Source: Histomonas meleagridis | Lineage: Eukaryota; Parabasalia; Tritrichomonadida; Dientamoebidae | Direction of reading: 5' to 3' | Length of the DNA: 64,000 nt | Assembly (NCBI GenBank): GCA_020186115.1 | Contig: WSYJ01000180.1 | Location: 186,001 to 250,000, forward strand | Part shown: positions 20,361-30,823 of the stretch, one piece after another | Position numbering within the stretch: the stretch's first letter is position 1 | Layout: every line of letters begins with the position of its first letter | Notes under the pieces: generated by a model | The model's input: only the letters and a program-made list of their open reading frames with translations | What the model was told of the DNA's origin: nothing | Database searches by the model: none | Position numbers and translations under genes: made by a program

Positions 20361-21438
20361 TAAATGTTGTTGTGTTTTGATCATTATTTAAATTATATTA
20401 TTTTTTTAAATCGATTTAAAAAGAGAATGAATCAAGAAAGCACATGTCATCAATTAAAATAAATTATCATGAATTTGTAACAACAAAATCTTCATCGTGA
20501 AATAATGATTAACACATCATATATTTCCTAAGACAGAACTAACAAAACTGAATTCGATAAGGAAGAAAAAAAATCGAATAATTGGACTAGCACTTGGAAA
20601 AGCACACATTCACTATCAACACTTCAATGAAACTTGAAAAACACAAATTTCACTGAAGAATTTTATGAAATAAATCCCAACTTTCAAATATTAATCCAAA
20701 ATTCTTCCTATGTTGCAAACTTCAAAACCTAACCCCAAAGAAGAAATTTTTGAAACAGCTTCAGACGTAAATTTTTGTACCCAAAACAATCTAAAAAGAC
20801 AACAAAATCCCATAGAACATATATACAATAATTTATTATACTTTATATAAATTACATTAGTTCTATGTATTTATCTTCTTTAAAATCATCTCCAAATGGA
20901 TCTTCTTCATTATATATGAATTCATGTATACTTACGAAGTGAATTTATTCATTTTAGCTTGAACCAACTCGCGATCTTATAACGTTTACAATATGAAGGA
21001 TTGCTTCTATCATAGCAATCATGGTTTGTAATGAAAAGATTTGGATAAACATCAGTTTGTGTTTTTGAATAAAGGGTAAAAATTTGATAATATTTACCAT
21101 CATTCTAATCAGCGTCTATCAGCACTTATCGGTGCCATTATCGTTCGATATAAACTATGCAAAAGTCGATTTTGTCACTTTTTGGAATGAAAGAATAAAT
21201 TTATCTCGTGATAATCATAATATTATTCTTATATTTGAAGAAAGATTAATTAAAGATGCAACTGTATATATAAAATTTATATATTCATGATATCAAGATT
21301 GTAGGATGATCGTTATATAAGAATTTTAGAAATCGAGAGTCAATACATATGCATTATTAAAATTTCAACTTTTTCACTGGTTTATACTCTCAAATTTTAA
21401 TTCAAATTTGAATTATATCAGTTATTAATATTTTCCAC
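20361..21438. other. intergenic with possible gene relics
   Basis: No intact gene is seen. On the minus strand two short protein-like pieces occur: NLFITNHDCYDRSNPSYCKR near 20955-21055, and an acidic C-terminus-like piece ending DPFGDDFKEDKYIELM near 20850-20930. On the plus strand 21084-21290 encodes a TTG-initiated frame with SFDINYAKVDFVTFWNERI. These may be relics of one or two genes; nothing firmer can be said. Confidence 0.35.
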
Positions 21439-23939
21439 ATGATGACGAAACTTTGCGACTGGGAAACACTTCTACCGATAAATCAAGCAATTTTTAGTTT
21501 GAATGAAGAAAATTTCTCTAGATCTTTAGGTTTAATAATCAGCAAATTTGATGAAATCCATCCTTTATCTTATGATTTCATGATTATTCAAATTATATAT
21601 TATTCCTTTGTGATTAAAAATAATAAATTGGATTTATTTTTAAATATTATAAAAGAAATAAGAACATTTGAAGAGAATAATAAAATCAAATCTAATATAT
21701 TTGATATATTTGGGCAATTTCTTAATAATAAAAATACAGGTGAATCATCTTATCTTCTTGAAGTTATGATTGAACATAATTTTCTTGAACAAAATATTGT
21801 AAAAAACAATCAGTGTGCTTATTTTGCACATTATATGTCTAAAGATAAATTATCAATTCATTTAAGGGAACATGATTTTGTAAGTGCTTTACCGAATTAT
21901 GAAGAACTTTCAAAGAATGATTGGGAATTACATAAGAAATTAATTATCGAAGGACATAATCCAAATGACATTGCGAAAATAATTCGAAATGATGAAATAG
22001 AAAAACTTCAAGAAATATCATCACAAACAAATTTTGATTTTAATCAATACATTGAACCATCACTTTATGAAAGATGTTCATTTATTAACAATTGGAATGT
22101 TTCATTAATTGATTATGCAGCATTTTTTTCTTCTGTTAAATGTTTTAAATATTTATTTATGAATGGTGCAAATGTAGAAGATACAGGTATATATGCAGTT
22201 GCAGGTGGAAATGAAGAAATCATTCATTTATGTGAACAAAATCATTCATCATTTGAAGATGCATATGAAGCAGCAATTGAATTTCATAGAAATGATATTT
22301 TTCATTATCTTTATGAAAACAAATTAAAAGAAATTAATAATTTAGAAGAATTAGGAAAACTTTGTATTTTATATCATAACTACGAAATATTTTCATTTTT
22401 ACTTAAAGAAGGAATGAAAATTATTGATGATATTATTAATGGAACAGCAATGATTGGAAATATTTTTTTAGTTGAATATTTTCTTAAAGAGCATTCAATT
22501 CCTCATGATATATTGGTATTTTCATCTGGGTCAGGAAATATTGAACTTGTTGAATACGTTTTAAAACAAGAAGGAATTGATATTAATGCTAAAGATATTT
22601 ATTTGTTTTATTTAAAATTTATTTTAATAATTTTATCTTTCAAAATAATATTTGGAAATTATTTAAATTATTTAATACATCACTTATGAATGCATCATCA
22701 AATGGTCATACAGAAATAGTTAAATTACTTCTTGAACAAGAAGGAATTGATATTAATGCTAAAGATATTTATTTGTTTTATTTAAAATTTATTTTAATAA
22801 TTTTATCTTTCAAAATAATATTTGGAAATTATTTAAATTATTTAATACATCACTTATGAATGCATCTGTAAATGGATATACAGAAATAGTTAAATTACTT
22901 CTTGAACAAGAAGGAATTGATATTAATGCTAAAGATAAAATTTATTATAATAATTCAATATTTCAAAATAATATTTGGTAATTATTTAAATTATTTAGAA
23001 CAGCACTTATATGGGCATCTTCAAATGGTCATACAGAAATAGTTAAATTACTTCTTGAACAAGAAGGAATTGATATTAATGCAAAAGATATTTATTTGTT
23101 TTATTTAATGATTATTTTAATAATTTGATATTTCAAAATAATATATGGAAATTATTTAAATTATTTTATACAGCACTTATGTATGCATCTAGAGATGGTC
23201 ATACAGAAATAGTTAAATTACTTCTTGAACAAGAAGGAATTGATATTAATGCTAAAGATATTTATTTGTTTTATTTAAAATTTATTTTAATAATTTCTTA
23301 TTTCAAAATAATATTTGGAAATTATTTAAATTATATAAAACAGCACTTATGAAAGCATCTAGAGATGGTCCTACAGAAATAGTTAAATTACTTCTTGAAC
23401 AAGAAGGAATTGATATTAATGCAAAAGATATTTATTTGTTTTATTTAAAATTTATTATAATAATTTTCTATTTCAAAATATTATTTGGAAATTATTTAAA
23501 TTATTTAATACATCACTTATGAATGCATCATCAAATGGTCATACAGAAATAGTTAAATTACTTCTTGAACAAGAAGGAATTGATATTAATGCTAAAGATA
23601 TTTATTTGTTTTATTTAAAATTTATTTTAATAATTTTATATTTCAAAATAATATTTGGAAATTATTTAAATTATTTAATACATCACTTATGAATGCATCT
23701 GTAAATGGTCATACAGAAATAGTTAAATTACTTCTTGAACAAGAAGGAATTGATATTAATGCTAAAGATATTTATTTGTTTTATTTAAAATTTATTTTAA
23801 TAATTTTATATTTCAAAATAATTTTTGGAAATTATTTAAATTATTTGAAACAGCACTTATTTATGCATCTGTAAATGGTCATACAGAAATAGTTAAATTA
23901 CTTCTTGAACAAGAAGGAATTAATACTAAAAATACTTAG
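21439..23939 (+). CDS. DUF3447-ankyrin repeat protein with interrupted ankyrin modules (gene 2)
   Basis: The 5' part (21439-22596, 386 codons, ATG) is a close paralogue of gene 1; stretches such as NEEIIHLCEQN and FNQYIEPSLYER are nearly identical. From 22597 the gene continues as eight 30-codon ankyrin modules starting at 22677, 22847, 23000, 23170, 23340, 23510, 23680 and 23850. They are separated by spacers of 80, 80, 63, 80, 80, 80, 80 and 80 nt. Because 80 is not a multiple of 3, each spacer shifts the frame. The last module reads cleanly to TAG at 23937-23939, exactly where a module should end. That points to a real joined gene product, with spacers removed before or during translation, or to a very recently expanded pseudogene. 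Modules and frames are observed; the joined product is inferred. Confidence 0.6.
22597..23939 (+). repeat. 170-bp tandem array (80-nt spacer + 90-nt ankyrin module)
   Basis: The word GAAGGAATTGATATTAATGC recurs with an exact 170-bp period (one 153-bp unit). Copies are nearly identical, which implies recent unequal exchange or conversion. Each unit contains a 30-codon open ankyrin module and a spacer beginning ATTTATTTG and containing AATATTTGG. Confidence 0.95.
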
Positions 23940-24334
23940 GGAATCGTTTTTTGCTACAGACAAACCTTGTCAATTTTAGTAGCAAAAAAATAATTTATAT
24001 GTCATTTTGCTGTAATTAAATTTGTTAGATAAAAAAGAGAATTCTAGTGAATGCAATTAATTAAAAATTTTATAAATATCATATGCTGAAAAAGAAAAAG
24101 AATAAAAGATTTATGAATCATAAATAAAACATTATAATATGTTTGAATTCACATATATGTTGAAAGAATAATAATTATAATAATAAAACAAAAAAGAACG
24201 TACATTTTAGCATAAGGACATTTTTAATAAACAAGTATCCCCGAAGTACAATCGTACTTGAAGTTATTTTCAATAATTAAAAGAAAAAATACATATATGA
24301 AAGCTATTTATAAAAAATTTGAATAAATAAATAA
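23940..24334. other. intergenic, no gene seen
   Basis: This is an AT-rich region downstream of ankyrin gene 2 and beyond the end of the RasGEF remnant. No frame, repeat or RNA gene can be supported. Confidence 0.45.
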
Positions 24335-25560
24335 TTAAAAAAGATTATAAGCAAAGCTAATAATCTCATTTTCGATTTGATTTTTGCAAACGGTCGCCTT
24401 TTTTTGAGGTTTATTAAACCGTTGATGTATGATAGGGATGCTGGGCTGTACCTCGGTTTGCTTGTTAGGTAATGTTGGTTCTCGCTTGCCAAACCTGCTT
24501 AGGAGGGTAGTGGCATATTCGTCCTTATTGTTAGCATTGACTCCGCACAAATATCAAGCTGAAGCTTGAAGGATCTTTTCAAATGAATTAGGATCAGATT
24601 TGACAAGATAATTCCGAAGTTCTTCGCGTTCTAAGATCTTAGTTATCCACGAAAGAGCATCGTAGTTGCCAAGTGTGTTAAGATCCGAACAAAGAGTAAG
24701 AACTTGAGAAATCGCTTTTGATTTGTCAGTAGCACAAACAATCGCTTCAAGAATTTGTAGCTGGAACTTACGGCCAATCTCGAAAAACTCAGAAAGAGCA
24801 GAAGTCTTTTGTGAAATAGCTCGATCCAAGTGCAACAACAAATTCTCGAGAATGAATTTTCTTATAAGCATCATGAAACACAAGCGTTACTTGACGTGCA
24901 ACGTCTGTAGGATTAGGCTCTAGGATTGTAAGGGATAGCTTGAATAAAATTTGTTGATTATCAATTATTGGTTGAACTGTCGGTTTTCCTATAGTTTTTA
25001 GTATCGACCCCGACTTGATTGTTGGGATAGCATCAAGAAGTGCCTTGGCAAGTGCAACAATTGAGTCCGACTGCCTTTCCGAGATGATTTTCCGGCGGAA
25101 CTCATCAATCGCCTTTAACGTTCTCTGGCTGAATAAACCACGGAAATTGATCCAGCTCCTGATCACATGGATTTGGTTGAATTCATGACCTTTCATCAGT
25201 TTCGCACGGTCTTCTTCAGACATTTGACATTTGTCGGCCAGGAGATGTAGGAAAAAGTGATATGTACTTGTAAATGAGTTAATGATAAGAAATATCTTAT
25301 TGAGTTCGTCACCTGTAACTTTGTAAAGAATGATGGAAACTACTATACGTCGAAGTGATTCAGCTTTTTTACTTTGAAATGATTTTTCTGAACCTTCATA
25401 AATGACACCAAAATCAGGATTGATTATTTCTTTGTATATGTCAAGGTAACTTTCGACATATGGAGAAGAATTTGAAGAAACATTAAGATATATTTAATTA
25501 CTAATTGATACTTTGGTATATGATTTCCCTCATTTGGCGAAGAAATTGGAATTAACCGAA
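24335..25560 (-). pseudogene. RasGEF (Ras guanine-nucleotide exchange factor) pseudogene
   Basis: Read on the minus strand, a RasGEF-N-like segment (SLRRIVVSIILYKVTGDELN, IINSFTSTYHFFLHLLADK) leads to IHVIRSWINFRGLF. The catalytic CDC25-type start follows (ILEPNPTDVARQVTLVFHDA, YKKIHSREF). The frame then breaks near 24850 and resumes one frame over with LSEFFEIGRKFQLQILEAIV and LNTLGNYDALSWITKILERE, which match the RasGEF helical hairpin region and its Asn-Tyr-x-Ala-Leu motif. A TGA at 24554-24556 is followed in the same frame by 71 more open codons with a basic tail. A further frame change near 25490 affects the 5' end, and no start codon was found. At least two frameshifts plus a stop support a pseudogene. 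Confidence 0.75.
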
Positions 25561-25727
25561 TATAAAATGTTCGTTGTTTAAATATGTTTTTATTAATAAA
25601 TTTATAATTTGTGTTTTTTAAGGGCTTTTTTTAAATGAAATTTATATTGCTGTATCATGTTACAAATTATTATTGTTATATTATTATATATATTAGATAA
25701 GAATATAAAAAATAATGAGTTAGTTGT

Positions 25728-26372
25728 TTAGTAACCAACTGTGAAACGTTTTCCAATGTAATTACCATCGGCTATTTCATCGATCATTGCAACAGCATAA
25801 TCAGAATTTGATATTTTGCTTTCACCTTTTTCGTTGAATATTGTTTCATCATCACTTAACCTAAACTTACCTTGTTTTTCACCTGGATAAATTTCCATTG
25901 ATGGGCATAACACTGTTCCTGGAACATCCTTTTGCTCCAAAACAAGTGTAAGCAGTTTAGCAGTCGCATTAGCCAATGGCATGTAAGCTGGTGGGAATCC
26001 TGGTGAATCCATATTTCGAGCACCATTAGTTATGAGTGTACCTGCACCACCAACAGCAAGAAGACGACGTGCTCCGACTTTTTTAGCTGCTTCGATTATA
26101 TTCTTTGTTGCATTAACTTGAAGTTCTTCCATTTTTTCAAATGTCGAATCTTTTGGTGGACAATAAGCATGAATAATAATTTCTGCTCCTTTTAATGCAT
26201 TTTCGAGTTCTTGTAAATTAAAAATATCTACTGATACATGTGCGCATTTTCCTTTTGGTAATTCTTTTGGTGGATTCCTGCTAATAGCTATTGTATCATA
26301 GCCTCTTGGAACAGCCTCTTCGAATATCTTCGCACCAATGAAGCCTGTAGCACCAATAACAGCAACTTTCAT
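25728..26372 (-). CDS. NAD(P)-binding oxidoreductase / NmrA-like atypical SDR
   Basis: The 214-residue protein starts at ATG giving MKVAVIGATGFIGAKIFEEA; the frame continues upstream only to a TTG. The N-terminal GATGFIG is the glycine-rich dinucleotide-binding loop of a Rossmann fold, followed by a strand ending AISRNPP that suggests NADP preference. Later segments include VDIFNLQELENALKGAEIII, GARRLLAVGGAGTL and VLCPSMEIYPGEKQG. Size and motifs fit the NAD(P)H-binding (YwnB/NmrA-like) family of atypical short-chain reductases. The substrate cannot be told. An initiator-like TCACTTCATTT lies just upstream of the ATG on the minus strand. Confidence 0.88.
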   Translation of the reverse strand: MKVAVIGATGFIGAKIFEEAVPRGYDTIAISRNPPKELPKGKCAHVSVDIFNLQELENALKGAEIIIHAYCPPKDSTFEKMEELQVNATKNIIEAAKKVGARRLLAVGGAGTLITNGARNMDSPGFPPAYMPLANATAKLLTLVLEQKDVPGTVLCPSMEIYPGEKQGKFRLSDDETIFNEKGESKISNSDYAVAMIDEIADGNYIGKRFTVGY

Positions 26373-26833
26373 TATGAAAAAATGAAGTGATTGTTTCTGT
26401 GAACGGTTAATTTTCAATGGCTTATCTTTCAATTTTTTGAATTGATTTTATTCAAAATTGAATGAACAAAAATTGTTCGGCTAATCGTGTTGAATGCGTT
26501 GTGTAAGCTTTGGAATACGTCAGACGTGATTGATCGCCGAAAATTGTTGTATTTTAAAATAATTTCATGAGTGATTCATCTTGATGCATTTATGTTTACA
26601 TCAAAAATATCGATTAATTCAAATGTAATTCTCATTCTTTTAATGATACCTCAAATGATAATTAAGGAAATTACATATATTACATGAATATAAGTATTAT
26701 TATATATATTATTTTTTAAGGATTTAATCGAAAATATACTAAATAAATTCAATTTTTATTTTGTAAAAAAATTAAAATGATAATTAAATATGATATATGT
26801 TATATTTTGAATTAATACCGTTTATTAAAAAAA
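26373..26833. other. intergenic upstream of transposase
   Basis: The region is AT-rich and probably holds the 5' non-coding part of the transposon. I could not identify a terminal inverted repeat or TA target duplication by eye, partly because the 3' end of the element is missing. Confidence 0.4.
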
Positions 26834-27808
26834 ATGGTCGAAAAATCCATTGTTGATCTATATCAAAATGGTTGTACGCACCAAATAACTCAAATCCTAC
26901 ATGTGGGTAGCCATAGGGTAGGAAGAGTAATAAATGAATACAATGAAACTGGTAAAATACCATCACCAGTAAAAAGAGGTGCTAAACCAAAAATTACAGA
27001 AGATATTATAAAATTTATTGAGATTAATACATTACTAGATGCAGCACAGCTTTCAAGAGTGCTGTCAGAAGATGTTAAAAATAATTTTGGTATATTAGTA
27101 ACACCACAATATATTTTAAAACTCAGAAATGATATGAATTTTCATTTTACACCACCAAAACATCAACAGAAAATGACAGAAGAGCAAATACATAATCGTA
27201 AAAAATTTTGCCAAAGAATGTTGAATGAAGATTTTTATCTTGACAAAATTGCCTTTTCAGATGAATCCAGGTTTGTCCTTGGGAATGATAACGGATGGGT
27301 TTGGATTAGAAAATGTGATTTTACAAAAAACTCAGTAATTAATGAAACGAAATTTCTTGTTTCTGTAATGATTTTTGGTGTTATTTCTGTTGATATTAAG
27401 AGCTATTTGGTAATTATTGATGGTTCTGTGGATTCTGATACTTATATTTTGAATATTCTTGAGTCTGGATTTATCGAAGAAATGAACAAAAAATATGGTG
27501 AATATGGATGGTTATTCATGCAGGACGGAGCACGCTCGCATACTTCTGCTGCAACAATGGATTGGTTGGAAAGATTTATGGATGTAATTGCGGATTGGCC
27601 CGCCAATTCTCCGGATTGAGATCTCAATCCGATAGAACTACTATGGGCTATCATGAAAAGAGCTGTTACCGAGGCGAACCCACAAACCAAAAACGAGTTG
27701 ATAGATGTCATCAAAAAAGTTTGGGATAATTTATCGTCGGACCTAATTAACAAACTTTGTTTGAGATTTCGTGAACGTTTAGAACTGTGTTTGGAAATGG
27801 ATGGGTTA
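26834..27808 (+). mobile_element. Tc1/mariner-superfamily transposase, broken and 3' truncated
   Basis: From ATG, an N-terminal helix-turn-helix region (QITQILHVGSHRVGRVINEY, then KRGAKPKIT) is followed by the DDE catalytic domain. FSDESRF carries the first Asp, FMQDGARSHTS the second, and SPD/LNPIE the third acidic residue. Ignoring two extra codons, 34 residues separate the second Asp from Glu, the D34E arrangement of Tc1-type elements. An in-frame TGA (27617-27619) lies inside the SPD-LNPIE motif at the centre of a perfect 20-bp palindrome (27612-27631). The same frame then stays open to the end of homology at ~27808, where the sequence joins a duplicated SDR gene fragment. The usual 3' terminal repeat is absent. 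The element is therefore non-autonomous. Confidence 0.88.
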
Positions 27809-28245
27809 TCAGGAAGTTGTAGGTTGGCCCAAGTGTAAGTAAGTGAAACCATATTAACAACTCTTGATCCAGATGACATTATAGGAATGAGATTCCGAGT
27901 GAGAAGATGTGGTCCAACACAATTTATACATACAGTCTTTTCGAGGCCATTTTCCAAAATTATTCTTTTCCCGTTCATTGTCCCAGCATTGTTCATCAAA
28001 AGTTTAATATTATCGGTTTTATTTCGTAAAAAAAAAAAAAAATCATTAACTGATTGAAAGGAAGATAAATCAAGTGGGAGGATGTCAATGGACTTATTTG
28101 CTGATTTATTAATAATATATTGTCTTTTGGCTTCAGCAGCTTTAGGTTGAAGACAACCCATTATTACGTGATACCCTGCCTTTGCAACAGCAAGAGTTAT
28201 TTCTGAACCAATTCCACCATCTGCTCCAGTGATGATAGCGGTCAT
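27809..28245 (-). pseudogene. truncated SDR gene copy fused to transposon sequence
   Basis: This is a near-identical copy of the 5' part of the intact SDR gene at 38420-39262, beginning MTAIITGADGGIG and ending abruptly at ...WANLQLP. There the sequence passes into antisense transposase DNA; the chimeric frame stays open to 27442. It lacks the SDR catalytic Tyr-x-x-x-Lys half, so it cannot be an active reductase. Within it the segment corresponding to CGCGAAATAT of the parent is replaced by ten T residues (minus strand), turning SRNI into FFFL. Confidence 0.9.
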
Positions 28246-28374
28246 TATTTTTAAAACGGTCTTTCGAAAATTGTTTTTTTTTTTCATATGAAATAACACC
28301 ACAATCAATGTTTAAAATTCACTAACTGAATCACTTAATTAATGTTCCTGAATCGTGCACTCCATCACTGTAAT
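27809..28374 (-). repeat. 566-bp segmental duplication (copy B of 38291-38856)
   Basis: Both copies are exactly 566 bp. They cover the promoter and first ~145 codons of the SDR gene in inverted orientation, about 10 kb apart. By eye the only obvious difference is a 10-base block at 28028-28042. The breakpoints are sharp on both sides. Confidence 0.9.
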
Positions 28375-28393
28375 AATTTCCCGATTTTTAGAT

Positions 28394-28636
28394 ATGACAG
28401 GTGAACTTAAAGCTATGAGTAAAACAAGAACAAGGAAACTATGGACACAAGAAGAAGATGATCTCTTATATAAATTAGTGCGTTCTCATGGTCACCATTG
28501 GAAAATAATTTCAAAGTATTTTGATGAAAGAGATCATTTACAGTGTAAAAACAGATGGTTTACCTCATTAAGAAGAAGACAAGATGATTACCTCCTTAGA
28601 GAACTAAAAAGTTGCATGAAATATATAAATAAATAA
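28394..28636 (+). CDS. single-repeat Myb/SANT protein
   Basis: The protein is 80 residues from ATG (MTGELKAM); an earlier GTG in frame lies in the duplicated SDR promoter. One Myb repeat spans residues ~17-62: KLWTQEEDDLLYKLVRSHG, HHWKIISKYF, then QCKNRWFTSL, with the regularly spaced Trp residues. Trichomonads have many small Myb proteins, often with two or three repeats, that act as transcription regulators. This one has a single repeat and a short basic tail, so it is either a minimal Myb or a 5' truncation created by the adjacent duplication. Confidence 0.75.
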   Translation: MTGELKAMSKTRTRKLWTQEEDDLLYKLVRSHGHHWKIISKYFDERDHLQCKNRWFTSLRRRQDDYLLRELKSCMKYINK

Positions 28637-29665
28637 ACAAGAACATGAGAGAAATTTTGGAAACTATTTCGACATTAATCTCATTGTCAATTTTAACAAG
28701 TTTACAAAAATTCATGTCAATTTTCAATCTATCGTAATGTCGAATTATTTGAACCGGTTTAAAATTTCACCAAATTATGAATTTTAGTTATTATTATTAT
28801 TATTATTATCACATTTATATACAGTTTTAGATGAATTATGAAATAAATATTTTTAAATAAAACACTAAGAAATCCAATATCATTTTCAGAAAAAAAATCA
28901 ACATTTATTTTTCAAAATACAAATCGTAAATTATTTCAACTAAATTAATATTGAAGAAATGGTAGCAATTTCCCTTCATAATTTATTTATATAATTTATA
29001 TTTCATTGTGCTCATTAAATGAACTTACCTTAAATTTCTTGGAAAGCATATGTTTTTGAATAAAAAATTGATTATTTCTGCAGTGAGAACTTTTTTTAAT
29101 GAATGTAAGGAAACTCAAATTATCACATCAACTAATTGAACCATTTTTTTAATTGGTTTGGATGATAGCATGCTATTTTTATTTGCTTTAAATTTATAAT
29201 TTAACTTTATAACCATATTGAATCCATGCAATGTATTGTGGTCATTTTGATTTTTTGGTTGTTTTGATGTTATTAAATCAGGCGAACCAAAAGGAAACTG
29301 TCAATTAATTATCAAATTTTTCAAGCTTGAAATTTTCCAATATTTTTAATATGCTTGTTTTCTCTGAATGTATCTAAATTATTATGGATATTAAATAAAG
29401 TTTCTTTTATTCTTTTATTATTACTCATATTAAGTGCATAATTAATAGTTATTGTTATGCATATTTAATAGTTTGCTACACAATAATTACAGAAAAATAC
29501 ATGCAAACACTGTGAAATTATGATTCACCACAATCCAAATTTTACATTTTATCAGTCCATGTAGATATTGCTTAGATCTTGGTTTGGTGGGCTACATGGA
29601 ATTTCAGAGTAATTTGATCGGAATACTTTCAAAAAGCGGTATGTAATCAAGCTCTTGGAGTAAAA
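28637..29665. other. 1-kb intergenic with a short TTA microsatellite
   Basis: No gene is supported on either strand. A (TTA)n tract of about 22 bp occurs at 28788-28809. The rest is AT-rich without recognisable repeats. Confidence 0.45.
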
Positions 29666-30514
29666 ATGAAAACAATTCAAACATACAATGATGAGGAAGA
29701 AATCACATTTGAAAATGTTAGCGAAACAATGAGAGAAATAGTATTGCAAAGTGTTTCTGATGGTAGAATTTTTGTTTATTTCAACAAATCTATGATATCT
29801 TTTTCTATTGTCGATGTTATTCAACTTTATTTATCTTATTTTGATGACTTCCAATTGCCTGTTATAGTTTCATATGGAAGCAATTCCTATTTGCTCAAAG
29901 ATAAACTCAAGATTCCAAAAGATCAAATTTCAGTGAATCTTTTGCTCAAAGGATTTATTGAATGCTCTGCTACATTTTGTGTTACAAATGACCTTCAATC
30001 TATTCAGTACCCAGTAATTTTATTTGGATTTTCACCACCAAGTCAAAGCCAAAAATTAACAAAAGAATTTTACAAATTTGTTCAAGACCGCGAATTTCCA
30101 CTTTTGTCATCAAATAAAGTTGTCCAACAGCGATTAAAGCTGGAAAGAAGAAATCGCAATTATCTTCTCAATGCATCCAAAGCCAAAGAGGAAATGATTT
30201 CAAGGTACGACAGAGCAGAGAGCCTTCTAAGCTCTAAAAGAAGAGAATACCTCGAACTTGAGAAAAAAGCCGAAAATTTAATTTCGAAATCATCAAAAAA
30301 GCAAGGAAACGAAAAAACAGAAAGAAATATCACAGAAATAAGCAACGCGCTTGACGCTGCTGAGAGTAAAATAAAGGAACTAAATGAAGAACTTGAAGAA
30401 AAAGTTTCTGGTAAAGTGTTTACAATAGAAGAAGAAATCCAATTAATGCAAAATCTAAAAAAGCGAGTTCAAGCAACAAGGGAAAAGCTCGAAGAACTCA
30501 AAAAAACTGTGTAA
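29666..30514 (+). CDS. hypothetical protein with C-terminal coiled coil
   Basis: A 282-residue protein from ATG. The first ~150 residues look globular, with alternating hydrophobic strands (GRIFVYFNKSMISFSIVDVI, LPVIVSYGSNSYLL). The C-terminal ~130 residues are strongly charged with heptad-like spacing (LLSSKRREYLELEKKAENLI, ESKIKELNEELEEK) and form a coiled coil, so the protein probably oligomerises. No family is recognised and no membrane segment is seen. Confidence 0.75.
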   Translation: MKTIQTYNDEEEITFENVSETMREIVLQSVSDGRIFVYFNKSMISFSIVDVIQLYLSYFDDFQLPVIVSYGSNSYLLKDKLKIPKDQISVNLLLKGFIECSATFCVTNDLQSIQYPVILFGFSPPSQSQKLTKEFYKFVQDREFPLLSSNKVVQQRLKLERRNRNYLLNASKAKEEMISRYDRAESLLSSKRREYLELEKKAENLISKSSKKQGNEKTERNITEISNALDAAESKIKELNEELEEKVSGKVFTIEEEIQLMQNLKKRVQATREKLEELKKTV

Positions 30515-30811
30515 ATATTTATGTAAGGACCGTGTTCCATTTTTTTTTTTTTAAGGTGTATAACTTCCGTTTTCCAAATGCGCATATATTGTACAAACCT
30601 ACTTTTACATATTAATGTAATTAAAAATCCACAAAAGATTCAAATGAAGGACTTTCTTCGAATTAAATAACTGCATGATGTAATCACGATCGAAATCAAT
30701 TCAAAAAAAATCAAGCGGTTTCGATAGAATTCAGTGTAAAATATTTGAAAAATTCATTTGACATTGACGGTTAACTGATTCAAATTTTATCGTAGTCATC
30801 AAATCTTGTTT

Positions 30812-30817
30812 TCATTT
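30812..30817 (+). promoter_or_regulatory. initiator-like element
   Basis: TCATTT lies 7 nt before the ATG at 30824, in line with the other short-leader genes here. It supports using that ATG rather than the upstream TTG. Confidence 0.45.
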
Positions 30818-30823
30818 GTTGTA

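Noticed and set aside
22650-22668. Hairpin AAATAAT...ATTATTT in the ankyrin spacers as a conserved RNA structure
   Set aside because: The stem is present in the recent copies but is not kept in the diverged spacers of gene 1 (for example 7344-7423).
22597-23939. CRISPR-like array because of regular 170-bp units
   Set aside because: Units are too long, both parts repeat, and the 90-nt part encodes ankyrin; the genome is eukaryotic.
27442-27808. Continuation of the SDR copy into a longer protein
   Set aside because: This part is antisense transposase DNA; the open frame is a by-product of the junction.
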